A stretch of DNA of 64,000 nucleotides from Pyxidicoccus caerfyrddinensis (GCF_010894405.1 NZ_JAAIYA010000022.1:124001-188000); one strand, 5' to 3'. Counted from the stretch's first letter, positions 24,712-33,998 are shown. The notes: generated by a model not told the origin, from the letters alone. A program made the numbers and translations.

Positions 24712-26475
24712 TCAGGGAATGACGATCTCCGACTGCATGCTGCGGCCGTCATAGGCCGTGGCGCCGCAGCGGGCGTGGGCCCAGTCCCCATTCACGGCGG
24801 AGCAGATGCGGAACGCCTGGATGTTGGAGTACGGCACGTTGATGCCCGGCGTGTCGCAGCGCCCCTGGTAGGTCCACGAGAGGCTCTTGTTCACGGCCGT
24901 GACGCCGATGCACGGGCCAATCCACGCCCCGGTGTCCCGCCGCTGCACGTCGATGGAGTACTGGGCGGTGGTCTCCTCTTCGCTCCAGCTCAGGTCCACG
25001 AAGGGCGTGTAGCCACCCGGCAGGTTGAGGGCGACGTCGTCGGAGATGCCGTCATAGGCTGTCTCGACGAAGGGTCCCCAGGCGCCGTTGTTCGAATAGA
25101 AGATGCGGAACGCGGCGATGTCGCCCTTCGTCACCACGCGGTCGCCCGCGCTGCGGCACACGCCGTCAAAGACAGTCTTGTTGGACTGCCCGAGGATGCC
25201 CACGGCGAGGCACGGGCCAACCACCGTGCCGTCGCGCAGCACGACATCCAGCGAGTAGCTGTAGCCCGTCAGCTTGTTCCACCGCACGTTCACCTGGTTG
25301 AGCGAGTGCATCGAGCCGTCCGGCTTGAAGGCCACGCGTTGCTTGTACGTGCTGCGTGAGGTGAGGTTGCCCGCGGCGTCGAAGGCACCGACGTGGAAGA
25401 CGTTGAAGACCTCACCCCGGCGCTCGACGAGGACGTTGTGCCCGTGGCTCTGCACCAGCCTGCCCGCGGAGTTGCGCAGCGGCTGGGAGAGGCGCCGCAC
25501 CGCCCGCGCCCGCGTGAGCTGGGGAATGGAGTCTCCCATCACGTAGTACATGGCGTACTGGCTGTTGTACCAACCGCCGCTGAAGAGCAGGTAGTACTGG
25601 CCATTGCGCTTGAAGAGCTCGGGGGCCTCGTTGATGCCCTCCTCGTAGGCGGGCGTCGCGAACACGGCCGGGCCCGCGTGGTTGTAGACGGTGCCGGGCG
25701 CCGCGGTGTTGAACGAGGAGATGTTGTTGCCCCGGTCGAACCACACGTAGAAGAACCAGCGGCCCGACGTGTCGTTGTACGTGGCCGAGTCGATGCGGAT
25801 GTTCCGGTTGCAGCCCTGCGGCAGGCACGCCGTGCCCGTGGAGGTGCGCGGGTACGTGGTGTTGGCGTTGATGGGCTGGGGCGCGCTGAAGTTGAAGTTC
25901 AGGTCTGGCGCCGTGGCGACGAAGGTCGTCACCTCCTGGCCAGCCGGCGGGCACGCCGCGCCATTGGGCACCCGGTGCGCCGAGAAGTAGAGCTGGTAGG
26001 CCCCGTTGTACTTGCCGAGGTCCGGCGCCCAGAGGAAGCAGTAGTCGTAGACGGGGTCCGCCGCCGACGGGTTGTAGTCCTTCTTGAAGTTGAAGGTCCG
26101 CAGGTCGTTCGACTCGTAGAGCGGCAGCAGCACGCCGTTGCCGGTGCCGGTGAGGAAGAACAGGTCGTCGTTCTCCTTGTAGATGTCCGGGTCGGCCAGC
26201 CACGGCATGAGCAGCGTGCGCGCGCCGAAGTCCGCGCCCCGCGCGGCGCAGGTGCCTCCAGTGAAGCCCTCATCACAGACGCAGACCGCGCTCCCCGCGT
26301 TGTCCTTGCAGACACCATGGCCACTGCACGTGACGCCGTCGCACACCCCGGCGAGCGCCTGCGGAGTCGAGACCTCGTCGGGAGCGGATTGCGAACCAGG
26401 AGATTGCTCATCTCCGCAGCCGGCGAGGGCCGCACAGAGAGTGGACAGGAGCACGACCATCCGGAGCGGCTTCAT
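24712..26475 (-). CDS. Secreted GH43-type glycoside hydrolase lipoprotein with EGF-like domain
   Basis: A 587-residue surface lipoprotein, lipobox LAGC with Cys20. Residues about 45-76 form an EGF-like Cys module. A five-bladed GH43 propeller follows (about 85-400), with candidate catalytic residues D95 (ADPDIY), D227 (RIDSA) and E281 (INEAPELF). GH43 enzymes cut arabinan, xylan or related chains. The C-terminus carries two tandem copies of an about 85-residue module (about 410-495 and 503-587), each with a GPC motif, an AFRI motif and a TAYDG motif, probably carbohydrate binding. A role in degrading external polysaccharide is likely. Confidence 0.8.
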   Translation of the reverse strand: MKPLRMVVLLSTLCAALAGCGDEQSPGSQSAPDEVSTPQALAGVCDGVTCSGHGVCKDNAGSAVCVCDEGFTGGTCAARGADFGARTLLMPWLADPDIYKENDDLFFLTGTGNGVLLPLYESNDLRTFNFKKDYNPSAADPVYDYCFLWAPDLGKYNGAYQLYFSAHRVPNGAACPPAGQEVTTFVATAPDLNFNFSAPQPINANTTYPRTSTGTACLPQGCNRNIRIDSATYNDTSGRWFFYVWFDRGNNISSFNTAAPGTVYNHAGPAVFATPAYEEGINEAPELFKRNGQYYLLFSGGWYNSQYAMYYVMGDSIPQLTRARAVRRLSQPLRNSAGRLVQSHGHNVLVERRGEVFNVFHVGAFDAAGNLTSRSTYKQRVAFKPDGSMHSLNQVNVRWNKLTGYSYSLDVVLRDGTVVGPCLAVGILGQSNKTVFDGVCRSAGDRVVTKGDIAAFRIFYSNNGAWGPFVETAYDGISDDVALNLPGGYTPFVDLSWSEEETTAQYSIDVQRRDTGAWIGPCIGVTAVNKSLSWTYQGRCDTPGINVPYSNIQAFRICSAVNGDWAHARCGATAYDGRSMQSEIVIP

Positions 26476-26498
26476 TGGGGGCCTCTTTCTCTGAAGTA

Positions 26499-26515
26499 GG
26501 AAATGCAGAATTTCC
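26499..26515. promoter_or_regulatory. Operator-like inverted repeat in divergent promoter region
   Basis: GGAAAT-GCAGA-ATTTCC lies 24 bp upstream of the GH43 lipoprotein gene and about 86 bp before the divergent zinc-finger gene, in the only AT-rich part of this gap. It is a candidate repressor site for the hydrolase. Confidence 0.35.
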
Positions 26516-26600
26516 CGACAAATCAGAGGCGGCACAAGCGCGCTGTTGTCTTGGGCGACCCGGTTGCGCTCATTGGCGCATTTGAGGTTCCTTGCGTCGC

Positions 26601-27977
26601 ATGGACGAAAGCCTCCTCCCGGACATCCTCGACCAGGTGGGCCGCCAGCCGCGCGAGTTCGGCACGGTGCAGCTTCACGTGGACCCGGTGGTCCGCTCGC
26701 CCGAGGGCACCCGTGCGACCGCGAGCATCTGGCTGCAGGGGGCCTTCACTCCGATGGCTCCGGACGCGAGCCTGCGAGTGCTCGACGCCGAGACTCGGCG
26801 GGAGCTGATGCGTGCACCCTTGCCCTCGCTGGAGCGCGGGCAGGTCCTGCGCTGGTCGCTGCCACTGAGCCTCGACGTCGAGGTGCGCGAGTTGCTCTTC
26901 CAGCCCGTGGCCCCTGTCCCCGAGGGCGCCGTGCGCGTCCGTCCGCCGTGGCGCCTCTTCGACACGCTGGAGTTGGTGAAGGAAACGCGCGCGGTGGGGA
27001 ACACGGACTTGCTGGCCGCGGGCGCGGCGGTCTCCCTCGCCATGGGGCGTCTGCCGGTAGGTGCCCTGCTGCGGGCTTCCAGCGCGTCGGTCCAGGAGGA
27101 GATTCGCACGAAGCAGCACGCGGCCCGGGCCATGCCTGATGGCTTCGTGGTCGAAGTCACAGCGGGTCCGGCGTCGGAGGCACCGACTGAAGCGCCGGCT
27201 GCCATCACCGTCTGGGAGCCCGGCCAGCCGTTCGACGCGGCACCCTGGCGTGAGAGTTCTTCGGCGCTTCGTGAGGGAGACTCCCGCCGAGTGCAGTGCA
27301 CTTGCGGCAAGGTGTCGCCTCGGGGGACGGAGTTCTGCCCGAGCTGTCTCGCGTCACTCGCGGGCGTCGCCGTGGCCGTGGAGGCCGTCGCTTCGCTGCC
27401 GCCCGACGGAGGCGCGGTGGGCGGACCGGAAGCAGGGCGTGTGGCCGCGGCACAGTCCGCCGACACGGGCCCTCGCTGTCCCCGCCATCCACAGGTGGAG
27501 GAGACACGCACCTGTCCTCGGTGCGGCGGCTTCTACTGTGACGGGTGCCTGCCGGAAGCCCTCGAATCCGAGCGGACGCACTGTCCTGACTGCCTGGATC
27601 GCGACAAGGTGATGGACCCGGTGCGCCTGCGTCGCGCGCTGATGCGCGACATGGCACTCGTCCATTGTGGCGTCGCGGTGGTGCTGGTCGTCGTCGGCGT
27701 GCTGGGCGCCCTGAGTGCTCCCTCCGACAAGGAGCTCTATTTCCTCGCGGGCGGCGCATGCTTCGCAGCCGTGTTCCTCGGCTTCGCGGGACTGCTGACA
27801 CTCACCCGGAACACCGCGGTCGGCTGGGGCGTCTTCGCGCTCGATGTCCTGCTCGGCGGCGCGTTCTTGTTCCTGGGCGGCATCCTGGATGGCGGCGCCA
27901 TGCTCATCGCGGCCGGCATCTCCTGCATGCAGCTCGTCCGGGCGCGGGGCCTGTCGCAAGCCCACGAGCCGGCCTGA
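26601..27977 (+). CDS. Zinc-ribbon/B-box-like membrane protein
   Basis: A 458-residue protein of unknown function. The N-terminal half (about 1-220) has no recognised domain. Two Cys clusters follow: CTCGKVSPRGTEFCPSC (a zinc-ribbon, about 235-251) and a B-box-like finger running from CPRHPQVEETRTCPRCGGFY to HCPDCLD (about 296-335). Four hydrophobic segments (about 355-450) anchor it in the membrane, fingers presumably cytosolic. B-box fingers before membrane spans recur in myxobacterial proteins. The ATG at 26601 is used; a TTG at 26592 with a better-spaced GAGG is an alternative. It converges with the GyrB-like gene. Confidence 0.7.
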   Translation: MDESLLPDILDQVGRQPREFGTVQLHVDPVVRSPEGTRATASIWLQGAFTPMAPDASLRVLDAETRRELMRAPLPSLERGQVLRWSLPLSLDVEVRELLFQPVAPVPEGAVRVRPPWRLFDTLELVKETRAVGNTDLLAAGAAVSLAMGRLPVGALLRASSASVQEEIRTKQHAARAMPDGFVVEVTAGPASEAPTEAPAAITVWEPGQPFDAAPWRESSSALREGDSRRVQCTCGKVSPRGTEFCPSCLASLAGVAVAVEAVASLPPDGGAVGGPEAGRVAAAQSADTGPRCPRHPQVEETRTCPRCGGFYCDGCLPEALESERTHCPDCLDRDKVMDPVRLRRALMRDMALVHCGVAVVLVVVGVLGALSAPSDKELYFLAGGACFAAVFLGFAGLLTLTRNTAVGWGVFALDVLLGGAFLFLGGILDGGAMLIAAGISCMQLVRARGLSQAHEPA

Positions 27978-27988
27978 AGCGCCGGACC

Positions 27989-28681
27989 TCAGGAGTTGTC
28001 GGCAGGTGGCGAGCCCGCTGACGGCACACGCCTCAGCACGAGCTTCGTAGGCGAGGACTCGAAGGATAGGGCAGGGTGCTCGGTCGTTCGTAGGAACCAC
28101 GACTGCGGGTTCGCTAGAACGGGCTGGAGGTCGTGGATGATCGCGTTCGCGGTGAGCGGCACCCGCGCGTCGATGCAGCGCCCGTCGGGCTTGAACGTGA
28201 CGAGGGTGTGCCAGGGCGGAGTGGCCGCACCCGTCTCGGGTGACCGAGGCTCTCCCGCGTCGAAGCGTTGACGGTACAGCCGCGTTGGCTGATGGACCTC
28301 GATGGCGAACCACTCACTCATGAGGTTGACGAGGCACAGCCCTGATCCGCGTTGGCTGAGGCCCACGCCCGCCATGAGGTACGAGAGCAGGTGCTCGATA
28401 TGGGGCCCGCCATGCGGGCGCGCCCCGGTGTCCATGCTTCCGTCGTCATCGACGACCTGGATGACGCCGTCGGAGGTCCAGGAGACCTCGACTCGGGAAC
28501 ACTGCGCTCCGGTCGCGAAGAAGGGGTCGAGCACGGCATGGGCGACGAGGAGCGAGCAGCGCCTCTCCGGCCCGAGGTACATCTCCGGGCGGCGACGCAC
28601 GGCCTCCGCGGGGGTGAGCTTCTCGATGTGCTCGGCGGTGTATTCGGGAAGTGGCTTGTCGCGCTTCGTCCGCTTCCCCAT
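27989..28681 (-). CDS. Stand-alone degenerate GyrB-like (GHKL) domain protein
   Basis: A 230-residue protein whose N-terminus (YTAEHIEKLTPAEAVRRRPE then MYLG, 14-37) clearly matches the start of DNA gyrase B. GVIQVVDDDGSMDTG (72-86) aligns with the ATP-site strand and DDG loop, and GLSQRGSGLCLVN (107-119) with the GGLHGVGVSVVN lid. Key ATPase residues are lost: the N-box Asn is Pro53 (LDP) and no catalytic Glu is seen. The transducer, TOPRIM and tail domains are absent (gyrase B is about 800 residues). It is 21 nt downstream of ccmI on the same strand. Probably not a topoisomerase subunit; function unknown. Confidence 0.75.
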   Translation of the reverse strand: MGKRTKRDKPLPEYTAEHIEKLTPAEAVRRRPEMYLGPERRCSLLVAHAVLDPFFATGAQCSRVEVSWTSDGVIQVVDDDGSMDTGARPHGGPHIEHLLSYLMAGVGLSQRGSGLCLVNLMSEWFAIEVHQPTRLYRQRFDAGEPRSPETGAATPPWHTLVTFKPDGRCIDARVPLTANAIIHDLQPVLANPQSWFLRTTEHPALSFESSPTKLVLRRVPSAGSPPADNS

Positions 28682-28702
28682 GACCGAGCCCTCCCCGTCA
28701 CC

Positions 28703-29674
28703 TCACGGCGTGCCGCCACCCGTGACTTCGGAGCGCAGCTGCGCAATCGCGGGCCCGAGCTGCGGAGGCTGCATGTTGCGCGGCACCTCGACGGAGAAGC
28801 GCTCGAAGTGCTCCAGCGCCCTCGCCTTGTCGCCGCGCCGCAGCGCGAGGCTGCCCAGGAAGATGAGCGCCTCCTGCGCGTCCGGCCACGTGTCCACCAG
28901 CGTCGTCAGCTCCGTCTCCGCGCCCTGCAGGTCTCCCTGCGTCGCGCGCAGCACGCCGCGGTGCACGCGCAGCTCGACGTTGAACGGGTCCGCGGCCAGG
29001 CCCTTCGCTGTCACCTTCGCGGCCTCCTCGAACTCCTGCCGGCGGATCAGCTCGTGGCTCAGCAGCGCCGCGGACTCGACGTCCCCGGCGTTGGACTGGA
29101 GCCGCGCCCGGGCCTCCTGCATGTCCTGGCCTTCCTCCTGCCCGCCCATGCCGTCGCCCTGCTGCTGTTGCTGTGCCTGCTGGCCACCCCCCGGCATCCG
29201 GCCCGTGGCCTCGCGGCCGTCCTCGCGCGGCTGCTGCTCGGAGACGAGCAGGTAGCCCAGTCCGCCGAAGAACAGCACGATGCCCGCGCCCCACAGCGCG
29301 CCCGCGAGCTGCGGATTGCGCGATGCCCAGCCCGTGCCCACCGGGGCCGGCGTCCGCGCCTTCGCGCCTTCACCCGACGCCTTGCGCTTGAGGTGCTCGT
29401 CCTTCGCGCGCAGCGCACCGGCGGCCTCGCGCTCCAGGCGGGACTTCTCCGCCGCGTACTGCTCGGCGCCCAGGTTGTGCTTGTCGGCCTCCAGCGAGCG
29501 GAGCTGGTCGATGAGCGACTGCGCCCGCTGCGTCAGGTCGTCCAGCGCTCCGTCGCGCGGCTCGTTCGTGGTGAGCGCGCCGCGGCTGCGCTGGAAGATG
29601 AGCCAGGCGGCGGCGGCCACGAAGGCGACAGCCAGCACGATGATTCCGGGCAACCAGTTGGTCGTCTGCTGCAT
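28703..29674 (-). CDS. ccmI: Cytochrome c maturation protein CcmI-like (TPR)
   Basis: A 323-residue membrane protein. TM1 lies at about 7-26, then a cytoplasmic charged, coiled-coil-like segment (about 45-105), TM2 (about 123-143), a Gln/Gly-rich linker and a TPR domain (about 190-305). This is the CcmI/CycH layout. CcmI holds apocytochrome c in the periplasm and passes it to CcmF/CcmH for haem attachment. It starts 3 nt after the ccmH stop. Sequence identity to classical CcmI is limited to architecture, so the name rests mainly on ccmH context. Confidence 0.8.
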   Translation of the reverse strand: MQQTTNWLPGIIVLAVAFVAAAAWLIFQRSRGALTTNEPRDGALDDLTQRAQSLIDQLRSLEADKHNLGAEQYAAEKSRLEREAAGALRAKDEHLKRKASGEGAKARTPAPVGTGWASRNPQLAGALWGAGIVLFFGGLGYLLVSEQQPREDGREATGRMPGGGQQAQQQQQGDGMGGQEEGQDMQEARARLQSNAGDVESAALLSHELIRRQEFEEAAKVTAKGLAADPFNVELRVHRGVLRATQGDLQGAETELTTLVDTWPDAQEALIFLGSLALRRGDKARALEHFERFSVEVPRNMQPPQLGPAIAQLRSEVTGGGTP

Positions 29675-29677
29675 GGC

Positions 29678-30184
29678 TCAGCGCTCCATTTCCCGGCGCA
29701 CGGCCTGGAGGTACGGGTCTTCTTCATCCGCCGGCGGGGTTCCCGCCGGTGTCGCCGGGGCGGCGGTCGTTGTCTTCGCGAGCTGCGTTTCGGGAGGGCC
29801 GCGCTGGAGCTGTCTCCAGATGACGAAGCCGCCCACCGCGAGCAGCGCCACGGGGCCCAGCCACACGAGCCAGTTGAAGCCCTGCGCGGTGGGCTCCAGC
29901 AGCACCCACTCGCCGTAGCGGGCGACGAAGTAGTCCACGACCTCCTCGTCGGTCTTCCCCTCGGCCACGAGCGAGCGCACGGTGTCGAGCTGGGCCCGCG
30001 CCATGGAGGCCGGGCTGTCCGCGATGGACACACCCTGGCACACGGCGCAGCGCAGCTGCTTGCCGAGCTGCTGGACGCGGGCCTCCAGTTTTGGCTCGAG
30101 AGGTTGGCTTCCGCCCTGCTGGGGCGCGTACTGGCCGGTGAGGAGGCTGAAGGCGAGGGTCAGCGACAGGAGGGCAGCGGTCAT
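29678..30184 (-). CDS. ccmH: Cytochrome c maturation protein CcmH (thioredoxin-like, LRCxxCQ)
   Basis: A 168-residue periplasmic-facing thiol protein with a signal/anchor at the N-terminus, the diagnostic LRCAVCQ motif (CcmH/CcmL redox pair) and a C-terminal TM (about 105-123). It reduces or positions the apocytochrome CXXCH cysteines for haem ligation. Residues after the motif (SIADSPASMARAQLDTVRSL and YFVARYGEWVLLEP) are family-typical. It is followed by ccmI. The rest of the ccm genes lie 7.5 kb upstream on the same strand, separated by an accessory block. Confidence 0.93.
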   Translation of the reverse strand: MTAALLSLTLAFSLLTGQYAPQQGGSQPLEPKLEARVQQLGKQLRCAVCQGVSIADSPASMARAQLDTVRSLVAEGKTDEEVVDYFVARYGEWVLLEPTAQGFNWLVWLGPVALLAVGGFVIWRQLQRGPPETQLAKTTTAAPATPAGTPPADEEDPYLQAVRREMER

Positions 30185-30291
30185 CGGACTCCCTGGAACC
30201 GTCCCTACGTAGCGCTACCGGGCCCATCTTGGACAGCGAAACCTGCGCGCCGGGCGCCCGTCCCGCCGCCCGCCCTGGAGGTGTGGGGGCG

Positions 30292-31893
30292 TCAGCGCAG
30301 TTGCTCGAAGGTGGGGCCCAGGACGGGGTCGGCGCTGAGCAGGTAATCGTCCCGGCTCAGGAACAGCTCGAGAGGCACGGCGGCGGGGTTGCGTGTCTTC
30401 ATGGGACCATGGGAGTCGTTGGAGTCCCTGTGAAGGACGCGACCGTCCTCCAGGAGGATGGCCCAATACGGCTCACCGCCACGATGAGCGTCGATGCGGT
30501 AGCGAGCCACCGCGGCGCGTGGGGCGTCCGGCAGCAGCCCCAGCGGTGTCACCCGGGGGGGCGCCTCCATCCGACCATCCGCGCGGTAGCGTGCCTCCAC
30601 GAGGAGGGCCCGCCGGGGGTTCTTCGGCGACGCCGCCACCAACAGCGCATGCAGCCGCCCTGCGGTGTCCATCCACAATCCGGGCTCGGACCCGGGCAGG
30701 GCGCGCGCGCCTCGGACCAGGGTGCTGGCCACGCGGGTCAGCCGCCCCGTGCTGGTGGTGCGGACATGATGGAGGTCCAGCCCTCCCAGGGATTCCTCCA
30801 CCAGCAGCACGCTGACGCCATTACCGACCGAGGAGGGCTGGATGGTGGCACGTGCGGCTACGGGAACACCGGGCAGGATGACGCGTCCCACCTCGCGTCC
30901 CGGGGTGACTTCCGTGGCGTCGTTCGAGGTCTGGAAGCGGATGAGCCGCAGCGTCCTCCCGCCGGCGCCCACCACGGGGACGAAGAGCTCTCCGGCCACG
31001 GATTCCAGGGGAGGCCGGACGATGCGCTCGGGCGTTTCGCCCAGGTCGAAGCGGAACGGCTTGAGCGTGGTCGCCGCCATCCCCCCCACCGCCACGAGCG
31101 AGGTGCCGTGACGCCACATGAGCCAGTGCACGGAGAAGTCACCTTGAGCGTCGTTCGACCAGGGGACCAGCGCCTCCGTGGAGCCGGGCTCGACAGGGCC
31201 CTGGAGCGTCGCCGCCCGCATCGTCACTCCGCCTTCGGTGTCTTCCGCGTTCTGGTCGTCATAGCCGTTGGCCATGAGCATCGGCTGTCCGTCGACATCC
31301 TGGATCCACGCCGCCATGGCGGCATCGGCATAGGAAGCGGCCACGACGAAGCCCAACGAGGGGACCCCCGCGGAAGAGGACACGATTTCGAATTCGACCG
31401 GAGCGGCGCTCACGGTGAGCTTCTCCTGCTGCAGTCGGGCACCCAGGCGGTAGCGCCCGGGACGTGTGGCGGGCAGCCACTCATGCAGATCCACCACGAA
31501 CTCAATCGCCTGCCCTGCGCCCAACCGGATTCGTGGAGCCTCGTCCATCGTGAGGACGTAGGCGGGGTTGCGCAGGACGAACGAGCGCCAGGTGACGCTC
31601 AGCCCGTCAGGGAACTCCGGTCCGGTCAGCGTGTAGGCCAAGGACTGGTCCGCGTCCCGGAAGGGATCGCGCAGCTCCAGGGGCTCGGTGCCCTCGTTGC
31701 GGAGGATGATGCGCGCGCTGCGGGCCTCCGCCGCGGTGAAGCGCTCCTTGGGAAGCCGGAACTGGATGCTCAAGGAAGGACCTCCGGTGAGGGGCATCTT
31801 GCGGGGAGCCGAGGGGACTGGCGGAGGGCTCGCGCCGCCCGCAAGCGAGAGGACCAGCAGCAGCGCCGGACACGACAGGACGAGCGCGCTCAT
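30292..31893 (-). CDS. Secreted hypothetical protein downstream of a metalloprotease
   Basis: A 533-residue exported protein with a signal peptide (about 1-22) and a beta-rich sequence. Residues about 35-175 resemble an Ig-like or fibronectin-like region (RIILRNEGTEPLELRDPF). Repeated strand-turn units of a possible beta-propeller follow (about 185-520). No family is recognised. The ATG at 31893 overlaps the stop of the upstream metalloprotease gene by 4 nt, so the two are translationally coupled. The coupling suggests a partner, substrate carrier or immunity-like role, but this is inference from position only. Confidence 0.65.
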   Translation of the reverse strand: MSALVLSCPALLLVLSLAGGASPPPVPSAPRKMPLTGGPSLSIQFRLPKERFTAAEARSARIILRNEGTEPLELRDPFRDADQSLAYTLTGPEFPDGLSVTWRSFVLRNPAYVLTMDEAPRIRLGAGQAIEFVVDLHEWLPATRPGRYRLGARLQQEKLTVSAAPVEFEIVSSSAGVPSLGFVVAASYADAAMAAWIQDVDGQPMLMANGYDDQNAEDTEGGVTMRAATLQGPVEPGSTEALVPWSNDAQGDFSVHWLMWRHGTSLVAVGGMAATTLKPFRFDLGETPERIVRPPLESVAGELFVPVVGAGGRTLRLIRFQTSNDATEVTPGREVGRVILPGVPVAARATIQPSSVGNGVSVLLVEESLGGLDLHHVRTTSTGRLTRVASTLVRGARALPGSEPGLWMDTAGRLHALLVAASPKNPRRALLVEARYRADGRMEAPPRVTPLGLLPDAPRAAVARYRIDAHRGGEPYWAILLEDGRVLHRDSNDSHGPMKTRNPAAVPLELFLSRDDYLLSADPVLGPTFEQLR

Positions 31894-33989
31894 GGGTGGG
31901 CGTTCCGGCTTCCATCGCTGCTCAGCAGCGTCGCGTTCCAACCCCGGAGCCGCAGGAGACAGAGGCCGCACAGCCGCCGCTCCACGGAGTAGTCGTAGCC
32001 CATCAGGCAGTCGCTCCCATCCTGGTCATGCAGTGCCGCGCGCGCACCGGCTGGAACTCGCGGCACCGGGAAGGGCGCATGGGGAAGAAAGAGCTGGTGG
32101 CCGAGCTCATGGGCGATGGTCTGTTCCAGCGAGTTGGCGTTGTGGATGTAGTTGGCGGCCGAGCCGCACTGGACGACGGCGCAGCGGTTCCGGGGGTTGG
32201 AAGGGAACTCCTTGGAGAACCCGTTGACCGAGGCGCCACCCGGCTGCCGTTCCAGATTGTAGAGGCCGCAGAACTGGAGAAGCAGGATGCCCTCCCTCAG
32301 GCCCGGAAGCGCGTCGAAAGCCTTGACGAGAAGTTCCTTTGACCAGTCCTTGCACTGCAGGTGGTAGGCCTCCTCCTTGAGGAGCGGGACGGTGACCCGT
32401 GGAGGGCTGAGCCACTTCGCAAGCGCGGCGTCGTCACAGCGCTTCTGGCGCTTCACCTCCTCCAGGAACTCCGCATACGCGCGGAAGGTGAACGCGTGGT
32501 CTCCCGAGGCGTGCTGGTCCACCGTGGGGTCGACGGCCGCGCGCAGCTCCCACGAGCGGTGCGCCTTCACCGCCGCCGCGATGCGCGCGTTGTACTCCGC
32601 CGCCGGGAGGTCCGTGACGCCGCCGCTCTTGTCCACCAGCCTGAGGAATGCGCGCTCGAGCTGCGCCTGCACTGCCGCCAGTGAGAAGCCGGCGATGCCC
32701 GCGTGCTTCCGGACCACGCGCGAGATGTGGACCTCGCGCCAGGTCTCGAAGGTGCCGGTGGTGGCGCGCACGGCCGCGGGCAGGGGCGCGGCGTCCTCCA
32801 CGTCCAGCGCCACGGCCCCGTCCTTGCGCCGCTCGTACGCGAGCTGCACCGTCACACGCCACGCGTCCCCCGCGATGCGCGAGGGCTGGAACATCACGCC
32901 CGTCCGCCCCGCATAGGCGCCGGACGTCCACGCCTCGGTGAAGGCCGCCCACTTGCGATGGCCACAGGGCACGACTCGAAAGGGAAACACGCCGTCGCGC
33001 GGCGTGTCGCGGGGCGCGTAGCCCGCCTGTTTCGGGAACACGGCGGACGAGGGCAGGCCCCGCTTGCCACCTACGTCCCGGTGCGCGTTGTCCCCCGTGG
33101 GCCGTGAAGCCGTGCACTCGCGGTTGAGCGCCTGCTCCAGGAAGGCGCGCGCATGTGGCGTGTGAGGGGTGAGATCCTCGGCCACGTCCTCCCAGTCCCA
33201 GAGGAAGCGCACCCGTCCCAGCGCCTTCGGCGCATCCACGCGCCGGCCCGCCGAGTCCTTCAGCCACGCGCGCGCGAAGATGGGGATGTCCGGCCCACTG
33301 CCCCACATGGCCCGGTACTGATGGAAGTCGATGTCCCTTTCCATCTCGACCGAGCTCGTCTTGAAGAGGTTGCTGACGAGCCGCACCTCGGCCTTCTCCC
33401 CGCGCGCGGGCAGCTTTCCCAGGGCAGCGGTCAGCTCGCGGTCCCTCTGCCGGGACAGCACGCGCGAGTCCCCCAGCTCCAGGTCCATTCCATCCACCAG
33501 CACGTGGAAGTACGTCCACGCCACCGGGCACTCCGCCCAACCGCCCCCTTGCAGCGTGAGCTTCAGCTTGTAGGGCGAGTGCTCCACGGTGACGACGCCG
33601 TCCGGAAAGGCGTCGCACTCCGTCACGCGCCCGTCCCAGCGCAGCCGGTGGTCGCCCGCGGCGACTTCCGCGGCGGACAGCTCGCGAGACCACAGCGGCG
33701 CCTTCCGGTGGCGTGTGAAGAGCTCCAGCCTTCCGGCGCGGGCCAGGCCCGCCGTGTTGCTCAACCGGTAGGCGAGCTCCACCGGCTCGACTTCGGGTGC
33801 GAAGTGGAAGCCGTCCTCTCCGCCGCCGGGAGCGCGGAAGGGAGCGGGCAGGTGACAGCGGGACGACGTCCCGCCAGGGGTGGAGAGCCGGAAGTCCGCC
33901 ACGCTATAGCTGGCGGGCCGCAGCCGGTTCCGGTTGCGCCCTCCCGACGAAGTGAGGGCGACACAGGCCGTAAGTGCGATGCGGGGCAT
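31890..33989 (-). CDS. Zinc metalloprotease (HExxHxxxxxH, metzincin-like)
   Basis: A 699-residue protein. The C-terminus has the zinc motif HELGHQLFLPH (627-637) and a Met-turn-like CLMGYDY (661-667), so a metzincin-like peptidase is predicted. The first about 600 residues contain no recognised domain, only beta-rich and helical segments (about 70-175 resembling an Ig-like domain). The N-terminus (MPRIALTAC) ends in a lipobox-like LTAC but is too short for a good signal. It starts 9 nt after a peptidoglycan-binding-domain gene and overlaps the next gene by 4 nt. The three may form a secreted effector cassette. Confidence 0.7.
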   Translation of the reverse strand: MPRIALTACVALTSSGGRNRNRLRPASYSVADFRLSTPGGTSSRCHLPAPFRAPGGGEDGFHFAPEVEPVELAYRLSNTAGLARAGRLELFTRHRKAPLWSRELSAAEVAAGDHRLRWDGRVTECDAFPDGVVTVEHSPYKLKLTLQGGGWAECPVAWTYFHVLVDGMDLELGDSRVLSRQRDRELTAALGKLPARGEKAEVRLVSNLFKTSSVEMERDIDFHQYRAMWGSGPDIPIFARAWLKDSAGRRVDAPKALGRVRFLWDWEDVAEDLTPHTPHARAFLEQALNRECTASRPTGDNAHRDVGGKRGLPSSAVFPKQAGYAPRDTPRDGVFPFRVVPCGHRKWAAFTEAWTSGAYAGRTGVMFQPSRIAGDAWRVTVQLAYERRKDGAVALDVEDAAPLPAAVRATTGTFETWREVHISRVVRKHAGIAGFSLAAVQAQLERAFLRLVDKSGGVTDLPAAEYNARIAAAVKAHRSWELRAAVDPTVDQHASGDHAFTFRAYAEFLEEVKRQKRCDDAALAKWLSPPRVTVPLLKEEAYHLQCKDWSKELLVKAFDALPGLREGILLLQFCGLYNLERQPGGASVNGFSKEFPSNPRNRCAVVQCGSAANYIHNANSLEQTIAHELGHQLFLPHAPFPVPRVPAGARAALHDQDGSDCLMGYDYSVERRLCGLCLLRLRGWNATLLSSDGSRNAHP

Positions 33990-33998
33990 GGGCGTGCG

